Positions 9,005 through 18,745 of a DNA stretch of 36,490 nt are shown here, one piece after another; position 1 is the first letter of the stretch, and the number at the start of each line of letters is the position of its first letter. The stretch is from Pelargonium cotyledonis (lineage: Eukaryota; Streptophyta; Magnoliopsida; Geraniales; Geraniaceae): assembly GCA_036897625.1 (NCBI GenBank), contig JAYMTA010000161.1, positions 1 through 36,490 on the forward strand, written 5' to 3'. Under the pieces are notes generated by a model. The model was not told the DNA's origin. It did not search any database and worked only from the letters and a program-made list of their open reading frames with translations. Both the position numbers and the translations under genes were made by a program.

Positions 9005-12000
9005 ATGGTATGATTTGATATTTGGGTACCTATCATTTAATTATTTAATGATAATGGTTAACTGGTTGTTATGTGGATGACCTTACTAGATTGATCGAGT
9101 ATGTTGATATTGTACAATTTATTATCTGTGATGTTTGCTAATCCCAAAGCTTAGCACATATCTTTTGAAGTAGCTGTGGGCATTTACAGGCAGTTACCTT
9201 TGCGTGAAATCATTTATTTTATTCTGTAAACTACGAGTCATTGCTTGGATGCTTTGCGGATAGAAAATAAGTGAGAATTCATTGTGGTTTACTTCCCTTT
9301 TCACATTGTGAAATTAAATTTCATTCTGAAACTTTTTCCTCTTCTACTTGCTTATACCCTTAACTTGTCTCTTTCTTGTATCTGTAACTTCTCATAGATT
9401 TTCTATTTGCGGGATAGAAACTTGAATGAGCGATGGGAGTAACAAGTTACTTTGAATTATTAGAATTTAGAAATATAATTCAAAATATTTCAATGTGTTC
9501 TTCTTCCTTGAAACCATATTCATCAATAGTTCTTGTTTTCTGCTTCCGTAATGTATTGTGGGAATCCCGCTTATATAGATTTATGCATTTTGTTCCCAAT
9601 GAACTATGTTTTTTCCCTTTTATTATGTAAAGATGTAATGAACTTACCATCAATTGTTGTTGTTGTTGTTGTGTCTAGTTTATTGTCAACGTCACAATTA
9701 ACTCGGTTGGTGGTGTTACTGCAGTTTTTTGATGGCTATGGTTATCATGGAACTTCATTCGAGCAGACATATAGATGTTATCCTGCATCTTTTATTGAAA
9801 AGGTTAGATTGCTCTCGTTTTGTATTAATTGTTTTTACTTCATGCCTCTCTTGTGACTTCAAATAGAATTCTGGTTAGAGGAGATTATCGTGGTACGAGT
9901 GTTGTGCTATCGTCTGTTTATGTGTACTCAGCAGAACCCTTTTTAATGGCCAAAACATATGCATTGTTCTTTTAGAAATCGTATTCTTCTATTATTTAGC
10001 TGTGTCTGTGAGTTGATAACTTATAGAAGACCTTCATTACGTTGGTTTAAATTCTTCCCGTCTCACCCTTTCTAAACATATATTCATCTATGCTATTTTT
10101 GTGTTTTTTTTTTTTTTTCCTTTTCCTGACTTGTTTGTTAATCTAATTCAAACTATTTTATCTTTCATGTAGCCCCAAATTGAAAATGGTGACAAAAGTA
10201 AGTTCTCAAATCCATTCAGTCACTCGCCAGTTGATCTTTTCTTTTCTTGTGTTTGTCTCTTCACATTATCTTCTTGTCTTTGGTTTCAGTTATAATGCCC
10301 CCCTCAGCCCTCGATCGCCTTGGTTAGTGTTTGGTCTTTTATTATGTATTTTTGCTATTTGTGGATGTTAATGATCTGAATTTCACCGTGCAATATCCTG
10401 CAGCATCTCTGCACATTGATTATCCAATGTTGTTCGAACTTCGAAATGATGCTGCCGAACGGGTCTCTCATTGTGGAGTTCTAGAGTTCATTGCAGAGGA
10501 AGGGATGATCTATATGCCATATTGGGTGGGCATTTAAAAGAGTTTCTGCATATAGGAATTCCTAGTATGATTTTGCTATAGGTCAGAATAGGGGTGTGCA
10601 TACTGGACCGGACTGAAAGTCCCAAACTCCTTGGGCCGAAGACCGTACAGGTCCTGATTTGGTCCGGGATTAGACCGAATAAACCGATTTTAATTAAAAG
10701 TGTACTTTCTAAGAGAAAAATTAGAAGAAAAACTATGCTTACTAATAGAATATATTTTTAAAATTAATTAAATCAGTCCGGTCCGGACTGAATCATGCAC
10801 ACACCATGCAAGATGACTGTGAAGCTGTATTAATATTTTTTTTTTATTTCTGTTACCTTATATTTTCCTTCATTCAGATGATGGAGAACATGCTCTTACA
10901 AGAAGGAGACATTGTGAAAGTGAAAAATGCGACTCTTCCAAAGGGGAAGTATGTTAAGTTGCAACCCCACACAAAAGACTTTTTGGATATCTCCAACCCA
11001 AAAGCTATGTGAGTAATGAGTTCCTAATTTTCACATTATTTTTAGTATTAGCCTTATCATGTTCCAATTTGGTAACGTTTGATCTTCATCCAAGGGGGTT
11101 AAAAAAAATATTTGTTACTTATATCCAATATGTATCATCTCATGACATTTTGTTTCTTATCTAAACCCATGTTATTTTCATCTCATATGAATATAGTTGC
11201 TGGCTCTGCAATTTAGATGATCAAATTTGATTTATTGGACTTTAGAAGCCTCCGTACGTTCTCCTTTTTTCTTTCTATATTGTTTCTTATCAGAAGAGGA
11301 TTCGAGTATTTATTTGCCATTTGATCCACTATAGAAGAAGATAGGATTGTCTAGTATTTTGCCTTGTTTTTGCACGATTTCCCTCGTCTGTAATGGTGAG
11401 GTGCTATGCTTAAAGAATGTCTTTTAACTTGCACCAACCTTTTTGGTTTAGATTGAAGGTGTTTATATGGAAATCTATGTCCTGGACTAAGAGAATCTTT
11501 GTTTTTTGTCCTACTTATGGGTCTGCACTCCAACATGTTTCTAATATGTGGGAGCCAAGTACAATTTATATTAGAACTTGATTCTTGATTGCTTGGAGCT
11601 ATGATGCACAGACACTCTCATCTTCTCAAGGTACCTATGTCCGATACATATCTGACAATTAGACACTCGGCTACTCTTCAAATACGTGTCCCCCATTATT
11701 TTAATAATGTTTTAAGTGGTCACGTGTCCGGCACTTTACGTATTCCCTTTTTGTTTTCTTTCTAACAATGAATTGATTGAACGGGTTTGACACTCTTAAA
11801 ACACGATGACGAGCATAACTTGATGTAACTTTTATGCACTAGTATACCAAATATAAATTATCAATTATTGTCATTGAACATACTCTTAGCGTATCGTGTG
11901 TATGATTTATAAAAACTGTGTCTCTTCATCCGTTCTGTGTCCTGTACCTTGTCCCCGTGTCTATGCAACATAGGCTTGAAGTGTACCGGAACAACTTCGC

Positions 12001-14614
12001 CGTACTAGTTACTCAAAATTTGTTTCCTTTCCCTCAACTGATCAACCCATCATAGCCCTAGCCTCAGCCAGTCTAGATATTCATGCAACTACAGTACTAT
12101 ACTACTAGTCAGTCTTTAGTAATTGAGGTTCTGTTCTTGTTGGCTCATTAACACCAGGTAGCGAAAAATTATTTGTATGTCGTTTATCTCATGTTGACGG
12201 GAATGTTGCAATTTATCATTTTCTTTTTTCATGCAGCTTAGAGACAACGCTGAGGAATTTTTCATGCTTGACCACTGGGGATAGCATTATGGTTGCGTAT
12301 AACAACAAGAACTATTACATAGATATTGTAGAAGCAAAGCCTTCTCATGCAATTAGTATCATTGAGACAGATTGTGAGGTGGACTTTGCACCTCCCCTTG
12401 ATTATAAGGAGCCAGAAAAGCCTGTTGCTTCTGTTCCTCTTGGCAAGGCTCCTCAAGGTGCATATTTCGTGATTCATTTCGTTTTAACTCAGTACTAATC
12501 GTAGTTTTTTTGTGTGGCTAATTATAGTCTTGTTATGCCTTTGTGCCTGGCTGGGGTTTTGCATGGGAGCCGATCTTCTGGCTAAAACCAGTGTTGGAAC
12601 TGTTTTTCAAATTTCCATATTTTTTTTAGGTTTTTGGAAGTATTGTTCATGAAATTTGGATTGGACTAGAGTATACCTGGCAATTTGGGTTTTGATCAGG
12701 TTTGGTCGAGGTTTCAGTTTTGGGTTGAACAGACCCTAACCTGAACCCAGCCCACAAGAGGTACGGTTAGAGCTAACAATTTGGGTTTCGATCAAGTTTG
12801 GTCAAGGTTTTCGGTTTTGGGTTGATCAGACCCTAACCTGAACCCAGCCCACAAGAGCTACAGTTAGAGCTAACAATATGGATTTTGATCAGGTTTGGTT
12901 TCAGTTTCGGGTTGAACAGACCCTAACCTGAATCCAGCCCACAAGAGGTACAGTTAGAGCTAACAAATTGGGTTTCGAGTCGAGGTTGTGTTTTTTGGGT
13001 TTGGGCTGGTAAAGGCCTTGTTGGGGTTTTCGGTTTTGGGTTGAACAGAACTATAACCTGAATCCAGTCCGCAAAACTGCCGGGTCGGGTCGGGTCATCT
13101 TTTTCTGGTCTCAGATTGTAAAGGTCTATCCCGACCTGAAAGAGGTGTGGTTTTTTGGGCTTTATGTGTAAACTGTGTGGGTTTACCGGACCTGACCCGA
13201 TAATCAACGGTTTTATGAACCCAATTTCGAGGGCCTTGGGTCACTCACGTGTTTTACATAGAAAATGCACTGGCGAAGTATGGTTTGCCTGACCCAAACC
13301 ATACTACTTCCATGGTAAAAAACTCGAAAACAAACTGAGTATCTTCTGCGATCCGAACCCACATTTTTACAGATTGGGACCCCAAATGGCCAGCTCTCGA
13401 CTAGATTAATGTTTGATTTCTGTATATGATCTTCATATCTCAAGGTTGTACTATGCGCCATCTTATACATTGAGCCATTGAGGTAGTTCAGATTGTCGGA
13501 ATTTCGTCACAAATTCGTGTAGAAAGAAAAAAAGAAAGGCTATAGGTAGTTTGTGGATGACTGAACATAGCTTTTCTGGAACCGTTCATTTCTTTTACTC
13601 TAAGTCTGTTTTACAATGGTAACAGTTTAATGCAAGATTGTAATAGGCATAGACAACATATATTTTTGTTGGTAAAATGACACTTATCTGCTTGCAGTTG
13701 AAGAGGTTCCAGCTGAGCCCGAACCAAAATTCAACCCATTTACTGGAGTCGCCCGACGTCTAGATGGAAAACCTATTAAGCACGAGCCTGCACCAGTCTC
13801 TTCATCAGGATCTAAAGATAAGCAGCCGGCTGTTGTTAACGGGAAACAGTCTGCTAGATCTACTTCGCAAAACACGGCTAGTCAGTCTCAGGGGAAGCTT
13901 GTGTTCGGATCTCAAGGAAATCGGACTCCTAAAGTGACAGAAAAGGTACTTTTTTTTTTTCCTTTCTATCTTGCATAAACACGGATACAGGGACACAACT
14001 TTTATAAAATCAAAGGCACGAAACGTTAAGAACACAATAAATAATAAGAATATATATTTGCTGCTCGTGGATATAATTTATATAGCTATGCATGGTAAAC
14101 ATTGTATAAAGACATTATTAGAAATTTTAGATTAAAAAACAAAGAATGTAGAAAGATAGTTGTCGATAATTTTATTTCTTATTAAATTTGAGAGTGTGGA
14201 AAATTATATGTAATCAATAAATGAGTACTCTACGTTCTTTCACATGTTCTAGCATTCTCTTTTTATCATGCTCATCGTGTTCTAGAGTGTCGGAGATGTG
14301 TTTGACCAATTCATTTTTAGAATGAATAAGGGACCAAATAGAGTGTCTTATTGTCCAATGTCGAGTACCTGTGGGACAAGAGAACCTTCAGAGTTTCTGT
14401 GTATCTAGCGTTTTCTTATCGTGAAATGATTGCTGACATACCGAGCAAAAACCACCGACATTGCTAATCTTGCTGGTGACAATGATTAATACCTTTTACT
14501 GTTTCCTGAATGCAGAAGGAAGCTGCGAAAGAGACTAAACAAGAACAGCCTCCGAAAAGTGAAGAACCTAAATTCCAGCCATTTTCTGGTAAGAAGTACT
14601 CGTTGAAGGGTTAG
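9005..14614 (+). CDS. UFD1: UFD1 (ubiquitin fusion degradation 1), Cdc48 cofactor; nine coding exons
   Basis: UFD1 pairs with NPL4 to recruit ubiquitylated substrates to Cdc48/p97 in ERAD and other degradation routes, in cytosol and nucleus. Coding exons: 9005-9007 (ATG only), 9725-9802, 10173-10197, 10290-10322, 10404-10525, 10878-11008, 12237-12457, 13698-13945, 14516-14614, all GT-AG and in phase, giving 319 residues, the usual plant length. Residues 2-27 are [20 protein letters not shown] and following. The double-psi-barrel N-domain runs to about 190 (blocks [61 protein letters not shown]). Two SHP boxes for Cdc48 binding are visible: FTGVARRL (219-226; the usual second Gly is Ala) and the C-terminal FSGKKYSL (310-317). 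The initiator ATG is cut directly from the second codon by an intron (atg|gtatga), so the first coding exon contributes one codon. Introns 5, 6, 7 and 8 carry repeat elements. Confidence 0.96.
10589..10805. mobile_element. Fold-back MITE, hAT-like termini, in UFD1 intron 5
   Basis: A 217-bp element opens with taggggtgtgca and closes with tgcacacacc. The subterminal ggaccggactga (left) and tcagtccggtccggactga (right) are also inverted. The interior is AT-rich with no coding capacity. The TAGGGGTGTGCA start resembles hAT-type non-autonomous elements, but I could not find a clean 8-bp target duplication. It lies between the exons ending at 10525 and starting at 10878. Confidence 0.7.
11630..11978 (-). 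mobile_element. Dispersed element with GACAC-rich ends, copy 1 (UFD1 intron 6)
   Basis: Read on the minus strand it begins ttgcatagacacggggaca, then gacacagtttttataaat and cacgatacgctaaga, and runs about 345 bp to ggacataggtacc. The same succession appears in plus orientation at 13970-14300 in intron 8, so this is a dispersed family of about 340 bp with at least two copies in this gene. No coding capacity; the class is unknown. Confidence 0.55.
12667..13220 (+). mobile_element. hAT-like element with terminus amplified four times (UFD1 intron 7)
   Basis: Starts tagag at 12667, then a block ctggcaatttgggttttg, gttgaacagaccctaacctg, aacccagcccacaagaggta, gttagag. That block repeats at 12677, 12773, 12870 and 12960 (periods 96, 97, 90). 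Each repeat begins gagctaacaa, a version of the family's own end sequence. The rest (cccgacctgaaagaggtg, tgtgtgggtttaccgg, cctgacccgataatc) matches the interiors of the copies at 15092, 26972 and 28204. The right border is uncertain. Confidence 0.7.
13968..14300 (+). mobile_element. Dispersed element with GACAC-rich ends, copy 2 (UFD1 intron 8)
   Basis: Begins ttgcataaacacggataca, ggacacaacttttataaaat, gcacgaaacgttaagaacac and ends near gttctagagtgtcggaga. It is collinear with, and inverted relative to, the element at 11630-11978. The interior is AT-rich and non-coding. Confidence 0.5.
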
Positions 14615-15091
14615 TCAGATTCTCGAACCATGAACACCTTTTATGCTTTTGCCTGTCCGCATGGGTCGGAAAATCCATTACAATCTGGGATATTGTATAA
14701 TCAAGAGACGGAACCATGTGAATGAAAGAAAAAAGATAGAAAAACCGAAATATGATCACAGTTATTTATTTTATTTTATTTTTGCTTTCAAATCGTTAAT
14801 ATAGGTTGAGCTGCGCATTGATCCTTTGTGTCTTTCATATACGTTCATATCGGAAACCAGGCAGTTCCGTTTAAAAAAGTTGTTTTGAAAACCTGATGTC
14901 ACGATTCGACTATGTCGATGCAGGTGACAATAAATGGGGAATGAGAACAAATGGAACAGAACATTTGTTGAAAAGTTTGTCATGTCTTTGAGCATTGAGT
15001 TTTTCTTAGGTTTTTATGCTTACAACATAGATATGATGGAAAGTGGAAGCCAGTAGCTACCATGTGATAAATTGTTCTGGTATGTGAAATT

Positions 15092-15335
15092 TAGAGGTAG
15101 CAATTCAGGTTTCGGTTTATTTTTTTGGGGGGTTTAGGGTGAAAAAGCATAACCCGACCCTATCTCAAAGAATCTCGTGTTAGTTCAGGTAGCGGGTTTT
15201 GGCTGCCAGTCAGGTTATATGCAAAATGTGTGAGTTGGCTGCCCTCAATTTTCCAAGATAAATATGACTGAACTATAAACTTCTCGGGTTCATTTCATGT
15301 GACCCGAATTGGGTTGCAGATCCAAATTGCTTATT
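15092..15335 (+). mobile_element. hAT-like MITE copy between UFD1 and S31
   Basis: Opens tagaggtagcaattcaggtt and closes near gatccaaattgcttatt, about 240 bp. Interior blocks aacccgaccctatctcaaag and gcaaaatgtgtgagttggct match the copy at 28204-28434. It is non-coding. Confidence 0.6.
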
Positions 15336-15797
15336 CTTTTTTTATGTATTTCTCTCGATCATAACTAGAACACATGACTCCTAGTTTTTCTCAAATGACA
15401 AAACTGGACCACAAATTTATTTAAAATAGGTTGGGCAGAGAGAGAGTGTAAAAGAAACTAAAGTAAAGGGTGAAAATTTCCATTATAATTATTTATGAAA
15501 CTTTAGAAGGAAGATTGGTGCTCTTTTTTCAGCCTATTTCGGGGACTTCGTTACTGATTAGATCAGTACGAAACAAAATAGCATAGTATGATACCAAGTT
15601 AGAACAAAAGCTAAATTAAATACCAAAACAAAAAGGTTAAATAGTTGTTTACCAAAAAAAAAATGTAAAATAGTTTTGTCTATCATGCACTTGAAAATAT
15701 TTTGGATTTAACCATTAGACTGAAAACCATATGATTTTAGCTTTTAAATATTCATTTATTTTATTTTATTTCTTCTGATTCTGTTCATATGTATTCT

Positions 15798-16014
15798 CCA
15801 CGTCAGCTGCCACGTACATCACCGTACCTGATGACCAAAATGAAACATTTCTACTCTAGAACCCTCCTACACCAGGCCCAAATTATTGAATTGTAAGCCC
15901 ATTAACTCGGCCCCCGAAACGTCACCGTTTTGGTTTCTCTATCGTCATCTTCTAGAGTGTCAGTCTCTGCAACTCTGTAACACAAGAGAGGCTCAGACTG
16001 TGGTGTTAGGGTTT
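15798..16014 (+). promoter_or_regulatory. S31 promoter: two site II elements and a telo box
   Basis: GGCCCA (15875-15880) and AGCCCA (15896-15901) are the reverse form of TGGGCY site II elements. TTAGGGTTT (16006-16014) is a telo box just upstream of the start codon. CCACGTCA (15798-15805) lies further up. Site II plus telo box is the known promoter signature of plant ribosomal-protein and nuclear genes for mitochondrial proteins, which fits the gene. No TATA box is evident. Confidence 0.65.
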
Positions 16015-16024
16015 TCAGGGCAAG

Positions 16025-16279
16025 ATGACGATGATCCAGTGGTGCGGCGCTGTAGCGAGGCGCGTGATGCAGACGCAGCGACCTTCTCTATCTCCGGCAA
16101 CCGGTACCGGAGCGCCGATCTTGTGCGGGCGAGGCGACAGGAGGACGAAGAAAGGGAAGAGATTCATAGGATCGTTCGGTATTTCGAGGCCGTCGAAGGA
16201 GAAGAAGATTCAACGGTTCAAAGAAAAGGTCGAGGTCCCCAGGTCCACTCCTTGGCCTCTTCCTTTCAAGCTCATATAG
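16025..16279 (+). CDS. Mitochondrial small-subunit ribosomal protein bTHXm (30S ribosomal protein S31, mitochondrial)
   Basis: An 84-residue intronless gene for the mitochondrial THX-type protein of the ribosomal small subunit. Residues 1-30 (MTMIQWCGAVARRVMQTQR and following) are rich in Arg and Ser/Thr with no acidic residue, as in a mitochondrial presequence. The THX core follows at about 34-62: CGRGDRRTKKGKRFIGSFG, then SRPSKEKK. The tail TPWPLPFKLI is the conserved plant ending. The ATG at 16025 is chosen because it gives the conserved MTMIQWCGA start; the frame is open further upstream but only through the 5' UTR. It lies 1.4 kb downstream of UFD1 on the same strand. Function is by family identity; its basic core suggests rRNA contact. 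Confidence 0.92.
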   Translation: MTMIQWCGAVARRVMQTQRPSLSPATGTGAPILCGRGDRRTKKGKRFIGSFGISRPSKEKKIQRFKEKVEVPRSTPWPLPFKLI

Positions 16280-16289
16280 ATGATTTTAT

Positions 16290-17560
16290 ACTGTGTTTTT
16301 GTTTAATTTGCAGTAGTAGCTCGCTGGAGCTAGGGTTTTTTTATTTATTGTCGTGTTGCGTTTCGGTGAAAGTGTGTAATTCTTAATAAATTTAATCGAT
16401 AATATCTGGTTTTGAACTCACTTGTCAACTGAATTTTATGCGATTGCCTGTTTGGTTGCTGAGAAAATGTTGATAGAAAGAGCAGAAATTGAAATTTCGT
16501 TATTGTTCTACATGATATGGTTGATGATGATTTCAATTTGTTTCTAATTTCTAGTTCATAGAGATAATTTTCTATAATGATTTGGTTTAACTATATTAGA
16601 TCTCTGGAGCTATATTTTGTCTACTCCTTAGTGTTTAGTTTTGGTCGAAGTGTAAAATTTTGCATGAATTTAGTTCATATCTGGATATGCATTTGGTTTC
16701 GAACTCATTTGTCAATTCAGGATATGTTATTGCCTGTCTGGTTGCTGAGACTTGAGAAAATGTAGGTAGAAAATAGAAAATGAATTCATTTTTTCCCCTA
16801 CATGGTGTAGTTGAGGATGATTTCTTGTGTAATTTCTAGTTCGCATATAAAACTTTTAGCTGTGATTTGGTTTGATTGTAGTAGCTCTCAGGAGTTCGTT
16901 TTTATTTTTATTTTGTGGTGTTCCATTTGGGTTAGTATGTGTAATTTTCATAAATTTAATAGTTAATATCTGGCATTTTTACTTTGTGGTGTTCCATTTG
17001 TGATTGCCTGTTAGGTTGCTGAGAAAAATGTAGGAAGAAAGCAGAAAATGAATCGCTATGTTGAGTTTTGTCTGTATGTGTATTTTTGTTTTTGAATTTA
17101 ATAGTTAATATCTGTATGTGCATTTGATTTTGAACTCATCTGTCAATTCGATGATCATGTGATTGCCTGTTTGGTTGGTGAGAAAATGTAGGGAGAAATG
17201 AATTTAGTTTTGTTCTTGATTTCTAGTTTTTTTTTTTGTTCTTTTCTCGACGACTCTTTTGTCAGTTGTTTAGTTGATGACAAAATTTATGAAGGCAGCA
17301 GAAAATGAATTCAGTATTGCTTTACTTGGTGTAGTTGTGATCGATATCTTGGTTTCTCAATTTGTGGTGTTGGGTTTTCATCAGAATGTGTAATTTTACA
17401 TGAGTTCTATAATCTATTTTACTTTTTGTTTTTGTTATTGTTTCATGATTCTGTGATCACTTGATTGGTTGCTGAGAAAATGTAGGATGAAAGTAGAAGA
17501 TAAGTTCTATTCTGTTCTACTAGTACTTGGTATAGTTATGATTAGTTTCTTTTGTTTTGT
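16290..17560 (+). repeat. Degenerate tandem units downstream of S31 with TGGTTGCTGAGAAAATG core
   Basis: The block gattgcctgtttggttgctg followed by agaaaatgtagg and agcagaaaatgaattc recurs with its tgcctg (or equivalent) at about 16445, 16731, 17005 and 17164, with weaker copies near 17265 and 17456. Between copies the order tttctagttcata, ctctggagct, gtgtaatttt, ttaatagttaatatctg, cgaactcatttgtcaattc also repeats. The core tgtttggtt(a/g)ctgagaaaat also occurs in the UFD1 leader intron at about 7117. Confidence 0.75.
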
Positions 17561-17880
17561 TTGATAGTTCTAAGCAGCTATCTGTAGAAATAAATAAAAA
17601 TTTACTGAGATTGATAGGTGGAGTGATTAGCATAAATGTTAGAAAGTACCTCGATAAGTTGGTTTCCCCTTCGATTCGAATCATTTACTACAAAATGAAC
17701 GAGACCTAAAATTAGGTCATATTATAACTAGAGCTTGTGATGATTGGAATTAGAGTAGTTGTGTCAAATCACTGAAATGATAAGAACACGTTATTTAGGA
17801 TGTTTGGTATTTGATAAGTGGCAAAAGTGTAATGTAACTGTTCTTCACATTGTTTAGGAAATGACTTTGGTGGTTGTTCT

Positions 17881-18115
17881 TTTGTTGTTGCTCAATGTAT
17901 GTCTCAAGGTATAATAAGCCTACGACACGAGCAAGAAAGAACCGGTTGTTTGTTGTGGGTTGAACTAGACCTTGTTATGCTTAAGTGACATAGTAATAAA
18001 TACGAGCTAGAAAGAACTCGTGATGAAGTTATTCTTCTCTTGTTGCACAACGTCTGTCGAAGGTCTGAGGTTACCACACGAGCTAGAAAGAGCTCGTGAT
18101 GAAGAATAAGATCAC
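17881..18115 (+). repeat. Three tandem 75-bp units carrying an ACGAGCT hairpin
   Basis: acgag(c/ct)agaaag recurs at 17927, 18002 and 18078, spaced 75 and 76 bp. Units two and three contain ACGAGCT-agaaag-AGCTCGT (unit two with one mismatch), an inverted repeat, followed by gatgaag. Each unit opens with a tcttgttgttgca-like stretch. Confidence 0.7.
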
Positions 18116-18349
18116 GTGTTTCACGATGGTTAGTTTTTCAAAATATAGGATGAAGTTTGATAGAAAATAGTAGATATCAGAGTGTTTTGTTGACTGATTC
18201 ATGTACCCGTCTCCAACATTGTTTCATAAACGACATGACTTGTTGGCTTTATGGAAGATATATCCCACATTAAGTGTAGGTTTTGACTTTGTGAACAAGA
18301 GTTTGAATAGTACAAGTTAGAACGGACAACTTAGGCTTGAATTCATTGG

Positions 18350-18745
18350 CAGCTAGAACCCGACCTGAATTTGTGTAAAAGAAAAATTGGGTTGGGTCCA
18401 GTCGTTTGCGCGTTTTGTACTTAAACTTGCATCTCTTGCAGGTTGTGTTTGGATACGAAAATCTGAATTGTCAGCTTAAAACACAACGGAACCATTCACA
18501 TTTGGTCTGGTCAACTAGGTCATTTTTCATGGAGATTATTTTCTTATAATAAATCTATTTCAACCCAACAATTGAACATATCAGTTTCGAATCTGATTGA
18601 ATGTCGTATGCCACGGATACGAATCCAAACTAGAGTTGGCAATTTCGACCCGAACACTTTTGCACCCAACCTGCACATTTTCTATGTAAAGCCTACAACC
18701 CGGCCTTACCCACTTCTACTCGGTTGGGTTAAGCTTACTCAAATT
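18350..18745. mobile_element. hAT-like family fragments
   Basis: At 18631 a clean end, tagagttggcaatttcgacc, leads into cgaacacttttgcacccaac, tgcacattttctatgtaaag and cccggccttaccc, fading by about 18745. Just left, 18350-18470 has related aacccgacctgaatttg and gggttgggtcc stretches. These are short, decayed copies without matching second ends. Confidence 0.5.

Noticed and set aside
10180-10371. 63-codon open frame starting at the UFD1 exon 3
   Set aside because: It reads through the intron after 10197; the conserved protein requires splicing to 10290.
15886-16386. 166-codon plus-strand frame overlapping S31
   Set aside because: It is a shadow of the S31 gene in another frame. The 84-residue frame carries the conserved THX core and ending, while this one has none.
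17881-18115. CRISPR-like regular repeats
   Set aside because: Three 75-bp units without unique spacers in plant nuclear DNA; these are ordinary tandem repeats.
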